Source: Peptococcaceae bacterium BRH_c8a | GTDB taxonomy: Bacteria; Bacillota; Desulfotomaculia; Desulfotomaculales; Desulfallaceae | NCBI GenBank assembly: GCA_000961575.1 | Contig: LADP01000005.1 | Span: 163,815-227,814, forward strand | Direction of reading: 5' to 3' | DNA length: 64,000 bases | In this document: positions 7,259 through 16,760 of the stretch, in pieces | Layout of the letters: every line of letters begins with the position of its first letter | Numbering within the stretch: position 1 is the first letter of the stretch | Made by a program: the position numbers and the translations under genes | Notes under the pieces: generated by a model | What the model was told of the DNA's origin: nothing | Seen by the model: the letters and a program-made list of their open reading frames with translations, nothing else | Database searches by the model: none

Positions 7259-9841
7259 ATGAGGTTATATTGTTTGAAAGAGGAAGATAAGTCAAAAGAA
7301 CAACTAATAGAGGAAAATAAACTGTTGCGCGGGCAAATTAAAGCATTGAAACAGGCAAACAAAATGCAAGGTATACTTGCCGACTTGGTTGAGAACCTCC
7401 CTAACGGAATTATCGTTACCGATTTGGACAGTCGCATAATTTATGTTAATAAGGCTATCGAAAAATTAACCGGTTACCAGCACCGGGAATTGATTGGGCA
7501 GTTTCCAGTCATTTTTAATGCCGAAATAAATGCCGATGAAATTCAGCAACAAATTGTTAATTGCATGCAGCGTAATAAAAACTGGTGTGGAGAGATTTTA
7601 CAGCAGCGCAAAAAAGGCAGCAAATATAAAGCGGAATTGGAAATGTTCCCCGTACAACAAAAAGATGGTGCAATTATTGCGTGGGCCAGCATTCAGCGTG
7701 ATATTGAAGCATTGAGGGAGAGCGAGGAACGATATCGCAAGCTGGTTGAACTATCACCGGATGCTATAGCCGTTTATAGTGAAGGTAAAATTATTTTAAT
7801 TAACAATATGGGGGCAAAACTTTACGGTGTTGCAAGCCCCCAGGAACTAATTGGAAGGCAGGCGATGGATTTTGTTCACCCTGATTTCCACCAACTAGTA
7901 AAGAAACGAGTACAGCAAATGTTAATCAGTGGTGAAACTGCCGCTTTAGCTGAAGAAAAATTTATTGTGTCTGACGGAAGTATTATCGATGTGGAGGTTG
8001 CAGCGGCTCCGCTTTACTTTAAAGGTAAGCCCGCGGTGCAAGTTGTCGTTCGGGATATCACTTGGCGCAAACAAGCAGAGAAAGCGCTGGAAACTGAACG
8101 GCAGAGACTGTTTTCTCTCCTGGATGGACTTCCGGCACTGCTTTACCTCCAAACTCCAAATTATCGTGTCTGCTTTGCCAACCGTTATTTCAGAGAGTTA
8201 TTTGGTGAACCGGGGGACAAACTATGTTATTCAATTATTGAGGGTAGGTCTGTTCCATGTGAGAACTGCCCGGCATTATATGTGATGGAAAAGCAGAATC
8301 CCTGTGTGTGTGAACGCACCGCGTGTAATGGGCGCACTTTCCAGGTAAGCTACAATCCGTATTATGATGTTGACGGCACCCCAATGGTGTTAGTTTCGGG
8401 CATTGATATTACCGAGCGCAAAAAGGCAGAAGAAACTTTGCGCGTATCCGAAGAGCGGTTTGCCAAAGCGTTTCATAGTAATCCTGCTGCCATGGCCATT
8501 ACAACCTTAGATGGCTATTATATCGATGTTAACAAAAGTTTTATTAACGTTACCGGTTTTAACCGGGAAGAACTTTTAGGCAGGTCGTCGGTTAAATTAG
8601 GCATCTGGTTTGATGTAGATGAAAGAACCCGGTATGGTAAGGAAATATTAAGTAACGGTGCCATTTACGATGTGGAGTTTAAGTTCCGCAAAAAAGCAGG
8701 TGAGGTAAGAACAGGGCTTCTTTCAGTGGAGTTAATTGATATTAGTGGTGAAAGGTGCTTTTTAAGTTTATTTAGTGACATTACAGAGAGCAAGCAGATG
8801 CAGGCGGCTTTAAGAAGGGCGCAACGTGATAAGGAAATTATTCTTGAGTCTATATCAGAACTGGTAGTTTATCATGATCCAAACATGATTATTAAGTGGG
8901 CCAATAAATCTGCCGGTAAGTCAGGCGGCATGACCGCTGCTCAATTAGTGGGACTTCATTGCTATGAAGTTTGGTATCATCGTGAAGATCCGTGCCCGGG
9001 CTGTCCGGTTAAAAAATCCCTTGCATCCGGCAAATTTGAAGAAAGAGAAACAATTGGTCCTGACGGGAGTATTTGGCTGGTTAAGGCTTACCCGGTGATA
9101 GAGAAAGATGCAATCGTTGGTATTGTGGAGGTGGCTCGTGATGTAACAGAACGCCGGCAGGTGCAAATAGAGATGGCCAGGTTTGAACGGTTAAATCTAA
9201 TTGGTCAGATGGCGGCGGGTATCGGTCACGAAGTTAGGAATCCCATGACCACTGTGCATGGCTTTTTGCAACTGTTAAAAGGCAAAGAGAAGTGTAATGA
9301 TTACATTGGATATTTTGATCTAATGCTTGAAGAACTAGACAGGGCCAATAGCATAATTACACAATTTCTTTCTCTAGCTAAAAAGAAGCCAGAAAAGAAA
9401 CAGATGCATAACCTAAATTCCATATTGCAAACTATTTCTCCACTTATCCAGGCCGATGCTTACAGTTTAGATAAACAACTAATATTACAGTTAAACAGCA
9501 TACCAGATTTGATACTAGACGATAAAGAAATCCGCCAACTTATATTTAATCTGGCACGTAATGGTTTGGAAGCAATGCAACCGGGTGGGAGTTTAACAAT
9601 TAAAACGTATGTTGAGGGTCAAGAAGTGGTTTTAGCTTTTCAAGACCAGGGCACTGGAATTGAACCGGAGGTGTTTTCTAAACTGGGCACCCCATTTTTT
9701 ACCACCAAAGATAACGGTACGGGTTTAGGACTCGCGGTTTGTTACAGTATTGTTGCCAGGCACAATGCAAGGATGAATGCCGAGTCCGGCCCTTATGGCA
9801 CTACTTTCTTTGTACAGTTCCAGTTGGGGTTTCCAAGTTAA
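7259..9841 (+). CDS. Multi-PAS domain sensor histidine kinase
   Basis: Repeated PAS motifs (NGIIVTDLDSRIIYVNKAIEKLTGYQ etc.), HisKA (IGHEVRNPMTTVHGFLQLL), HATPase_c (QGTGIEPEVFSKLGTPFFTTKDNGTGLGLAVC). Confidence 0.93.
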   Translation: MRLYCLKEEDKSKEQLIEENKLLRGQIKALKQANKMQGILADLVENLPNGIIVTDLDSRIIYVNKAIEKLTGYQHRELIGQFPVIFNAEINADEIQQQIVNCMQRNKNWCGEILQQRKKGSKYKAELEMFPVQQKDGAIIAWASIQRDIEALRESEERYRKLVELSPDAIAVYSEGKIILINNMGAKLYGVASPQELIGRQAMDFVHPDFHQLVKKRVQQMLISGETAALAEEKFIVSDGSIIDVEVAAAPLYFKGKPAVQVVVRDITWRKQAEKALETERQRLFSLLDGLPALLYLQTPNYRVCFANRYFRELFGEPGDKLCYSIIEGRSVPCENCPALYVMEKQNPCVCERTACNGRTFQVSYNPYYDVDGTPMVLVSGIDITERKKAEETLRVSEERFAKAFHSNPAAMAITTLDGYYIDVNKSFINVTGFNREELLGRSSVKLGIWFDVDERTRYGKEILSNGAIYDVEFKFRKKAGEVRTGLLSVELIDISGERCFLSLFSDITESKQMQAALRRAQRDKEIILESISELVVYHDPNMIIKWANKSAGKSGGMTAAQLVGLHCYEVWYHREDPCPGCPVKKSLASGKFEERETIGPDGSIWLVKAYPVIEKDAIVGIVEVARDVTERRQVQIEMARFERLNLIGQMAAGIGHEVRNPMTTVHGFLQLLKGKEKCNDYIGYFDLMLEELDRANSIITQFLSLAKKKPEKKQMHNLNSILQTISPLIQADAYSLDKQLILQLNSIPDLILDDKEIRQLIFNLARNGLEAMQPGGSLTIKTYVEGQEVVLAFQDQGTGIEPEVFSKLGTPFFTTKDNGTGLGLAVCYSIVARHNARMNAESGPYGTTFFVQFQLGFPS

Positions 9842-10705
9842 TGAAATAGAAGGCTGTATTTCCCTATAAATCACGTTGGGAATTGCACTTAATTGTTGTA
9901 GATGGCTTATGAGCTCATTTGAGAAAAGTTGCGGATTATCCAACATCGAATAATGGCCGCAATTCGGAAGAATACGTAATCGGGAATTTGGTATGGCCTG
10001 ATGCAATCTCAGGCCCCAGTACGCAGGGAGAAAACGATCATATTGTCCCCATAGGATGGTTGTTGGCGCAGTGATAAACGGCAAGTGGGGAACTAAAACC
10101 TGAGTTTCATGATGCTCTAAAGCGCCGGCTGCCAGCTGTAGAGCTTTATAATCTTCAGGAGTCTTAAAAGGCGATGTAAAAGCTTCAATTATATCTGCTG
10201 TGAGCATTTTTTGATTATGCATCCCCACCCGCAGCATTTGTTGGATTATTAATGGTGAGGGTTCAAATTCAGGCGCTGTGGGCCAGCGCATTGATACCAC
10301 CGTAGGTAATGGCCAGTTGCTAAAACAAACGCCGTCGGCAACGGTAATACTTATAACCCGTTCAGGATTATTAACAGCCAGTATTTGCACGATTCCCCCG
10401 CCAAGGTCGTGCCCTACAAAATGGGCTTTTTCTATTCCTAATTGATCTAAAATGGAAAGGATATGTTGCGCTTGGCTGTGCAAAGTTAAGTCTTCAATAG
10501 GGCCTCTGGAAGATTGGCCATACCCCAAAAGGTCAGGTGCTATTGTAGTATACCGGTCACCTAAAAAAGTCATCACCTGATGCCAGAGAAATGAATGTGT
10601 CGGTATTCCATGAATAAAAACCACAGCAGGACCGTTTTGGCCAATATTTCTATAAAAAAACTGATAACGCCCGGACTGGATAAATCCTTCCTTTATTGGA
10701 TTCAC
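9725..10705 (-). CDS. Alpha/beta hydrolase
   Basis: AVVFIHGIPTHSFLWHQV, VGHDLGGGIVQ (nucleophile elbow), catalytic His region NCGHYSMLDNP; C-terminal tail overlaps the convergent kinase gene. Confidence 0.88.
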   Translation of the reverse strand: MNPIKEGFIQSGRYQFFYRNIGQNGPAVVFIHGIPTHSFLWHQVMTFLGDRYTTIAPDLLGYGQSSRGPIEDLTLHSQAQHILSILDQLGIEKAHFVGHDLGGGIVQILAVNNPERVISITVADGVCFSNWPLPTVVSMRWPTAPEFEPSPLIIQQMLRVGMHNQKMLTADIIEAFTSPFKTPEDYKALQLAAGALEHHETQVLVPHLPFITAPTTILWGQYDRFLPAYWGLRLHQAIPNSRLRILPNCGHYSMLDNPQLFSNELISHLQQLSAIPNVIYREIQPSISLTWKPQLELYKESSAIRAGLGIHPCIVPGNNTVTNRES

Positions 10706-10760
10706 ATATCACATCTCCTTTTTATGGTTGGCAGTCCATATTTTTCAAGGGTTTCAAATG

Positions 10761-11438
10761 CTAATGCTGCTGATCTGGATTTTGAAAGGCGGGAGCTTGC
10801 GGATCCTGAACATCGAAGTATTTACCCGGTTTGGATAGGTTAAAATAAAGCCTGGCATCCTTATCTACGCCCCAGTCCCTATTTGAGCCTGTATCCTGGA
10901 TTTTTGTGAAAGCCTCCCTAAATAGAGTGTTATGTGCCTCTTCACGGTTAAGAAGGAAGTCAATCATCTGCCTCACATGTTTGTCGTTGATTTGCCTGTG
11001 GAGGTACTCGTAAACTACTTTTGCCCTTTGTTCCGCAGCAATGTTAGAGAGAAGATCGGCTGGTAAATCACCGGTGACGTTAACATACGCAGCAGTCCAG
11101 GGAACACCGGAACCGTTTGTAAGATAGGGAGCAAGGCCAGTTAATACCTGGCTTTCAATAGTTCCCGATTGTACCGCTTGGGCGTTGACATCATGACCGT
11201 TTAGAAGGTTTACGGCGGTGGCAACCATTTCCATGTGGCTCAATTCCTCAGCGGCAATATCCATAAAAAGATCTTTAATTTCAGGATCTTTTATTCGGAA
11301 ACTCTGGGAAATATATTGCATTGCTGCTTTAAGTTCGCCCTGCGGACCGCCAAGCTGCTCTGTTAACATTGCGGCATAGGTTGGGTTAGGCTTCTCCACC
11401 CGAACCATTTGTAATAGGTTTTTATCATGTTTAAACAT
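10761..11438 (-). CDS. Manganese catalase family protein (CotJC-like)
   Basis: ELKAAMQYISQSFRIKDPEIKDLFMDIAAEELSHMEMVATAVNLLNG and NIAAEQRAKVVYEYL...NREEAHNTLF. Confidence 0.92.
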   Translation of the reverse strand: MFKHDKNLLQMVRVEKPNPTYAAMLTEQLGGPQGELKAAMQYISQSFRIKDPEIKDLFMDIAAEELSHMEMVATAVNLLNGHDVNAQAVQSGTIESQVLTGLAPYLTNGSGVPWTAAYVNVTGDLPADLLSNIAAEQRAKVVYEYLHRQINDKHVRQMIDFLLNREEAHNTLFREAFTKIQDTGSNRDWGVDKDARLYFNLSKPGKYFDVQDPQAPAFQNPDQQH

Positions 11439-11651
11439 ATTATTTCCCCCCTAGAATTTTTTTTAGTTGTATCCATCAGGATGTAAACTTATGTAACCTT
11501 GCTGTAAGAATCAGGGGATTCTAAAAAAGATTCATGTTTACTCGTCAAGTGCCTATTACGTTTTATAGACTTTTTGGTTAAAGACTATGGCCACACCACG
11601 AAAAATAATTCCCTTTAATAGGGAATTATAAAAACAAATTTGAAATGCTAT

Positions 11652-11807
11652 TTATTTCTTATTATACCCACCATAGCCGCCCCCAAAGCCCCAAAATCCC
11701 ATACCGAATACCAGCAGGATCAGGACCAAAAAGAGGATAAAGCTTCCATCAAAGTAAGTACCACCGGTATAACCGCCGCCGGTAGTGGCACCTCCGCCAT
11801 AACCCAT
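11652..11807 (-). CDS. YjcZ-family small glycine-rich protein (51 aa)
   Basis: Manual translation: MGYGGGATTGGGYTGGTYFDGSFILFLVLILLVFGMGFWGFGGGYGGYNKK*, with GGAGG upstream; below the ORF-track size cutoff. Confidence 0.85.
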   Translation of the reverse strand: MGYGGGATTGGGYTGGTYFDGSFILFLVLILLVFGMGFWGFGGGYGGYNKK

Positions 11808-12021
11808 AGATTTAGCCTCCTTTTTTATGTTTATTAATTTAGTTGACTTATATTATGAAAACCACAAGGTAAATGTTACCAACACTTAAACTTAACCCAT
11901 CTCGAGTGAAAAAAGGTGGCATTAAATTTAGTCACAACTATTCTGCAACCTACCTAATGTAACCTATAAAAACAACCTCAACGGGCATCATATAACCTAA
12001 ACGTAAGGAGGAACTTAATAA

Positions 12022-12750
12022 ATGCCTTTTTGGGAAGCCCAACAAAGCCTTACCGTAGTTCAGTGGTTGGCAAGGGTAGCGGTTATATATTTTTACTTAT
12101 TATTATTAGCCAAGCTAATGGGGCAGAGGGAAATCGGCAGGTTAACCCTTTTTGACTTCATTATAAGTATTATAATCGGAAGCACCGCGGCCGGTGCGCT
12201 CAGCAGCAGTACCAGCGGTCTTGGTGGGGTAATGATAACAGTGGGCGCATTGGCTGTTTTTCAAATAATTTTAAGTATTTTATCACTGAAGTTTTCCAGG
12301 TTAAGAAGAGTTGTAGAGGAAGAGCCTATAATTTTAGTGCAAAACGGCAAGCTTCTTGAACAGGCCATGAAAAAAACCAGGATTAATCTTGATGATTTGA
12401 TGTCACAATTAAGGATTAGAGGTTATTTCTTTTTGGGACAAGTTGAGTTTGCCATCCTTGAACCAGAAGGTAAAATAAGCGTCCTGCCAAAATCCCAGAA
12501 TAGAGCTGTAACACCTCAGGACTTGGGTTTAGCAACAAAATATGAAGGGTACCCTACCATGCTTATTGAAGACGGCAACATTATTAATGAAAATTTAAAG
12601 AGGAACAATTTATCTGAAAAGTGGCTTTATGAACAACTACAAAATTTTAAGATCAGTTCCCCTAAAGATGTTCTTGCTGCAATGCTTGATACGCAGGGGA
12701 GATTTTATTATAGCCTTAAAAATTCAGCTTCAGAGAGAACTGCATCCTAG
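12022..12750 (+). CDS. DUF421 (YetF-like) membrane protein
   Basis: N-terminal TM helices, LLLAKLMGQREIGRLTLFDFIISIIIGSTAAG and VEEEPIILVQNGKLLEQAMKKTRINLDDLMSQLRIRGYF. Confidence 0.9.
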   Translation: MPFWEAQQSLTVVQWLARVAVIYFYLLLLAKLMGQREIGRLTLFDFIISIIIGSTAAGALSSSTSGLGGVMITVGALAVFQIILSILSLKFSRLRRVVEEEPIILVQNGKLLEQAMKKTRINLDDLMSQLRIRGYFFLGQVEFAILEPEGKISVLPKSQNRAVTPQDLGLATKYEGYPTMLIEDGNIINENLKRNNLSEKWLYEQLQNFKISSPKDVLAAMLDTQGRFYYSLKNSASERTAS

Positions 12751-12780
12751 CGGTGGCCTTTAAATCCGGGAGGTGAAAAG

Positions 12781-13161
12781 ATGTATTTTGACCGGGAAAA
12801 AATCCGTCTTTGGTTGGCCCTGGTCTGGGTAGTAACAGTCGGGTTTATGTGGTACGGATTTAACGTTGGATTAAACGACCCAAATAAAATTATGCTATCG
12901 GCCCTGGATAGACTCGAAAGCAGCGTTATCCAGGAAGACTGGGAACAGGCAGGGGCCGAAATTTCTTTGTTAAATAATACCTTCATGGCCAATGAATTCT
13001 TAATCAGAGTCACAAACTCTCCTGAGGATTTAAGCACTTTCCGACGTGAATTAAATGAAGCTGCCGTTTTAGTGAAAAATCAGGCAGACGATGTAATAAC
13101 TCAAATTGGCGGGTTAAAAGAAGAAGTTATGACTATAACCACGGTATTTTCAGGTATTTAG
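12781..13161 (+). CDS. DUF4363-like protein
   Basis: Small protein with one N-terminal TM lying between two DUF421 genes; family call by context and pattern. Confidence 0.65.
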   Translation: MYFDREKIRLWLALVWVVTVGFMWYGFNVGLNDPNKIMLSALDRLESSVIQEDWEQAGAEISLLNNTFMANEFLIRVTNSPEDLSTFRRELNEAAVLVKNQADDVITQIGGLKEEVMTITTVFSGI

Positions 13162-13175
13162 GAGGTCAACCGAAA

Positions 13176-13844
13176 GTGGAATTGTTTGCCTACGGGACGA
13201 AGGTAATTATAATCTTTCTTATAGCCTACTTTGGGGCCCGCGTATTAACAAAAAAAGCCATTGCGGAAATGACCGCTTATGAAATAGCCGGGATTTTTAT
13301 ATTGTCCAATGTGGCTGCCGAACCGTTGGTAACAAAAGTAACTATGAGGGCCGTCTATGGAACGGGCCTGCTAATTTTTCTTATTTGGATAACCTCACAC
13401 CTAGCTATTTTCAACAAACTGACCCCAATTATGGAGCATTCACCAACGGTGGTAGTCAAAAACGGCCAGTTGGATATGTCGGCATTAAAAGCAACTTCTT
13501 TGAGTTTAAACCAGTTTATGGGTTTGCTGCGGGCAAAAGGATACGATAAGGTAACCGATGTTGAGTTTGCTGTCTTGGAGCCTCAGGGGAGGTTATCGGC
13601 CTTTCCCAAGTCCCAAAAAAGACCTGTTAACCCCAGTGACTTGAGTGTTCCAACCCAATACGAGGGACTTACTTTGCCCCTGGTCATGGATGGGTCCATT
13701 TTAGAGAATAATCTTCGCCATGCTAACTTGACCAAGGACTGGCTTTTAAGCGCGTTAAGTTACCAGGGCATAAAGGAATTCAGCAAAGAAGTGGCCTTAG
13801 CTGAGCTGGATACCCAGGGTAATCTGTTAGTCTCCAGAAAATGA
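13176..13844 (+). CDS. DUF421 (YetF-like) membrane protein
   Basis: Paralogous to 12022-12750: TKKAIAEMTAYEIAGIFILSNVAAEPL, HSPTVVVKNGQLDMSALKATSLSLNQFMGLLRAKGYDKVTDVEFAVLEPQGRLSAFPKS. Confidence 0.9.
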   Translation: MELFAYGTKVIIIFLIAYFGARVLTKKAIAEMTAYEIAGIFILSNVAAEPLVTKVTMRAVYGTGLLIFLIWITSHLAIFNKLTPIMEHSPTVVVKNGQLDMSALKATSLSLNQFMGLLRAKGYDKVTDVEFAVLEPQGRLSAFPKSQKRPVNPSDLSVPTQYEGLTLPLVMDGSILENNLRHANLTKDWLLSALSYQGIKEFSKEVALAELDTQGNLLVSRK

Positions 13845-13970
13845 ATATTTAATCTATTTTCTTTATTTCTGTGCTTAACATCCAAAGCAACAACTCTGTA
13901 ATTTTATTTAGTGAATTTATCTTTATGGTACCCGCTGTATCTTCTACCCGGTTTCTGCTTCTTGGTACAA

Positions 13971-13996
13971 AAACACCCTCACAAAGAGGGTGTTTA
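13971..13996 (+). terminator. Putative terminator downstream of DUF421 cluster
   Basis: AACACCCTC-ACAAA-GAGGGTGTTT inverted repeat. Confidence 0.65.
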
Positions 13997-14028
13997 AATA
14001 AGTTCAAACTAAAATCTAAACTTTGATT

Positions 14029-14145
14029 TTACTTAGCTTCATATTCTCCATAGCCGCCGAAAAATCCAGTACCGAAGACCAGCAGGATCAGGATTAAAAA
14101 GAGTATAAAGCCCCCATTAGAACTTCCGCCTGCACCGTAACCCAT
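14029..14145 (-). CDS. YjcZ-like small glycine-rich protein (38 aa)
   Basis: Manual translation: MGYGAGGSSNGGFILFLILILLVFGTGFFGGYGEYEAK*; below ORF-track cutoff. Confidence 0.8.
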   Translation of the reverse strand: MGYGAGGSSNGGFILFLILILLVFGTGFFGGYGEYEAK

Positions 14146-14176
14146 TAAAAAATCACTCCCTATTTTTTATGATAGT

Positions 14177-14320
14177 TTAACTAACGCAACCGCCGCCAAA
14201 GCCCCAAAACCCCATACCAAAGACCAACAGGATTAGGACTAGGAAGAGGATAAAGCTGCCATCAAAATAACTACCGCCGGTGTAGCCGCCGCCGGTAGTG
14301 GCACCTCCGCCGTAACCCAT
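14177..14320 (-). CDS. YjcZ-like small glycine-rich protein (47 aa)
   Basis: Manual translation: MGYGGGATTGGGYTGGSYFDGSFILFLVLILLVFGMGFWGFGGGCVS*; near-identical to the protein at 11652-11807. Confidence 0.83.
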   Translation of the reverse strand: MGYGGGATTGGGYTGGSYFDGSFILFLVLILLVFGMGFWGFGGGCVS

Positions 14321-14564
14321 AGTTTTTTCCTCCCCACTTCATTTACTTCTCGCTTTATGCTATGCAAATACCAAGGAAATTGCTACCATTTAACCGCTCT
14401 GCTATTCATGCCAGCGTCAACATACGTGTCAAATTTTAATACTTAGGTGCTATACACATAAAAGTTTATGAAAATATGAACATAACCATAATTTATATTG
14501 CAAAACATTCCTTTATTGGTTAATATTAAGTGTGTGTTAAAAAATAAAGAAAGGAGGGGAGAGT

Positions 14565-15182
14565 TTGAGGAACAATAAAAAATTCTATTTAATGAGTATC
14601 CTTTTGGCCATTACGTTGTTTGCCAGCGCAGGTTTGGTATTCGCGTCGGGAACAACCTTTGAAGCCCTTGCAGCCAACTTCAATTTCAACATTAACGGTG
14701 AGAAAGCTGAGTTGTCCGAACAACCGGTGGTTATTGACGGTAAAACTTATCTGCCTGTTCGGGCCATGGGCGAAGCAATGGGTAAAAGGATTGGCTGGGA
14801 TCAGGATACAAAAACTATAATTATTGACGAACTTCTAGCCGACGGAACTTACAAGGCAGAAGAACCGGCGTTCAACGAGCACGGTTGGAAAGCCATGGTG
14901 GAAGTAACCGTAATGGATGGCATAATATCCGAAGCTAAATTTGACGAAGTTAACGAACAAGGGGTCTACAAAAGCCAGGACGAGGCTTACCTGGAACAGT
15001 ACAAACAAGTCGCCGGCCAAGATATGCTGGAAGCAATCAAGGCATTGGAAACCGCACTGGTCAGTGCCCAAAACGTAGACCTGGTGGACGCAGTCTCCGG
15101 CGCCACATATGCTTCAGGCAGTTTCAATGCCCTGGTAGCGCAGGCTCTGGCAGCCGGCCCGGTGGAAGCAGGCCAGAATTAA
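14565..15182 (+). CDS. Secreted copper-amine-oxidase-N (stalk) domain plus FMN-binding domain protein
   Basis: Signal peptide; stalk motif VVIDGKTYLPVRAMGEAMGKRIGWDQDTKTIII; FMN_bind C-terminus with DAVSGAT (Dxx(S/T)GA(S/T)) FMNylation motif. Confidence 0.82.
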   Translation: MRNNKKFYLMSILLAITLFASAGLVFASGTTFEALAANFNFNINGEKAELSEQPVVIDGKTYLPVRAMGEAMGKRIGWDQDTKTIIIDELLADGTYKAEEPAFNEHGWKAMVEVTVMDGIISEAKFDEVNEQGVYKSQDEAYLEQYKQVAGQDMLEAIKALETALVSAQNVDLVDAVSGATYASGSFNALVAQALAAGPVEAGQN

Positions 15183-15212
15183 ATACTTTAGACAAGGCGA
15201 ATCAATGTAAGT

Positions 15213-15246
15213 GGAGCCCATGAGCAGGATTTTCTCATGGGCTTTA
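15213..15246 (+). terminator. Putative terminator
   Basis: AGCCCATGAG-CAGGATTTT-CTCATGGGCTTT hairpin after the FMN-binding gene. Confidence 0.65.
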
Positions 15247-15310
15247 ACAGTTAACCATTTAGCCATTAATAATTTGGATTAATCAAGCTTTGGCAGGAGG
15301 AAAAGACCCC

Positions 15311-16342
15311 GTGGTAAAAAAATACTTGACTATGCTTGTAATTTTGTTATTCGTACTAACGGGCTGCACAGCTGAAAAAAAAGTCTCCACTGAAGTCTTT
15401 ACCGCCGAGAAATACCTGTTAGGAACTGACATTACAGTAAGCATTGAAACGGGCGAAGAAGCCAACCTGATTTGTAATGAAGTTTTTAGCCGGGTTAAGG
15501 ATATCGAAGACAAGATGTCGGCTCATAGCGGAGACAGCGAAATAGCCCTTTTAAATGCGGGAGCCGGCAAAGAAAAAACAGTATTAAGTGCACAGACATA
15601 TCACGTTTTAAGTCAGGCCACTGAATTTGCTGCTATCACAGGAGGAGCCTTTGACCCCACCATCGGATCCCTAGTACAGCTTTGGGGCATTAACTCCGGA
15701 AACGGAAAAGTACCTGTTGAGCAGGATATTCAAAAAAGCATTGCCCTAGTTAATTATAAATCACTGCAACTTGCCCAAGACGGAACCAATTGCACGGCAT
15801 ATCTTCCCCACCAGGGGCAAATAGTTGATCTGGGCGGCATTGCCAAGGGCTATGCCGGTGACGAAGCAAAACAAATATTACTGGCTAACGGAATCAAAAG
15901 CGGCATGATTAATTTAGGTGGCAATATTGTGGCCATCGGTAAAAAAAAGGACGGCAGCCATTGGCGTGTCGGGATCCAAAATCCCCTGGCCCCAAGGGGC
16001 ACCTTCCTGGGCATTGTACAGTTGGATGACAAATCGGTGGTGAGTTCAGGTGCTTACGAACGTTACTTTATAAAAGATGGTAAACGATATCACCATATTA
16101 TCGACCCAAATACCGGCCATCCTTCTGAGAGTGATTTGATAGGCGTGACCATTATTGCCGACCAGGGCATTGCCGCTGACGCTCTATCCACCGGAGTCTT
16201 CGTCTTGGGCCTGGAAAAAGGGATAAAACTTGTGGACAGCCTGCAGGGTGTAGATGCAATATTGATTGCGGCAGATAAAAAGGTGTTTACAACCCGGGGA
16301 ATTGAGGATTTCAAGCTGACTGACGGCGATTTCAGCTTATGA
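15311..16342 (+). CDS. apbE: FAD:protein FMN transferase (ApbE family lipoprotein)
   Basis: Lipobox LTGC; GTDITVSIETG, GGAFDPTIGSLVQLWG, VDLGGIAKGYAGDEA, GNIVAIGKKKDGSHWRVGIQNP, HHIIDPNTGHPSESDLIGVTI. GTG start after AGGAGG. Confidence 0.93.
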   Translation: MVKKYLTMLVILLFVLTGCTAEKKVSTEVFTAEKYLLGTDITVSIETGEEANLICNEVFSRVKDIEDKMSAHSGDSEIALLNAGAGKEKTVLSAQTYHVLSQATEFAAITGGAFDPTIGSLVQLWGINSGNGKVPVEQDIQKSIALVNYKSLQLAQDGTNCTAYLPHQGQIVDLGGIAKGYAGDEAKQILLANGIKSGMINLGGNIVAIGKKKDGSHWRVGIQNPLAPRGTFLGIVQLDDKSVVSSGAYERYFIKDGKRYHHIIDPNTGHPSESDLIGVTIIADQGIAADALSTGVFVLGLEKGIKLVDSLQGVDAILIAADKKVFTTRGIEDFKLTDGDFSL

Positions 16343-16719
16343 AAAACATTAACAAACTTATACCGCTGCTACTGGTTCTGGCCATAGTATTAAGTTTCTC
16401 CGCCAGGCACTTTTTCGAACAGAACCAAAGTTCCGAACTAAACACAACATCGATATACAAAAACGGAACAATTTATAAGCGGATTAATTTAACAGCCGTT
16501 CCGGTTACGGAGTTTATTATCACCGATGATGGCGGTCATTTTAATATAATAGAAATAAAGAACGGTCAGGTGCGGGTTAAAGAATCGAACTGCCCCAACA
16601 AAATATGTGTCAACACCGGGTGGCTGTCCAAACCCGGCCAGATGTCCGTGTGCGTACCCAACGGACTAAAAGTTATTATTGAAGGCAAGCCTGCTGATAT
16701 TGATGATATATCGTATTAG
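16339..16719 (+). CDS. NusG domain II-containing protein
   Basis: N-terminal TM then NGTIYKRINLTAVPVTEFII...VRVKESNCPNKICVNTGWLSKPGQMSVCVPNGLKVIIEG. Confidence 0.85.
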   Translation: MKNINKLIPLLLVLAIVLSFSARHFFEQNQSSELNTTSIYKNGTIYKRINLTAVPVTEFIITDDGGHFNIIEIKNGQVRVKESNCPNKICVNTGWLSKPGQMSVCVPNGLKVIIEGKPADIDDISY

Positions 16720-16760
16720 CTCTTTTAGCCCTTAATACTAACCGTGAGAGGTATAGAACA

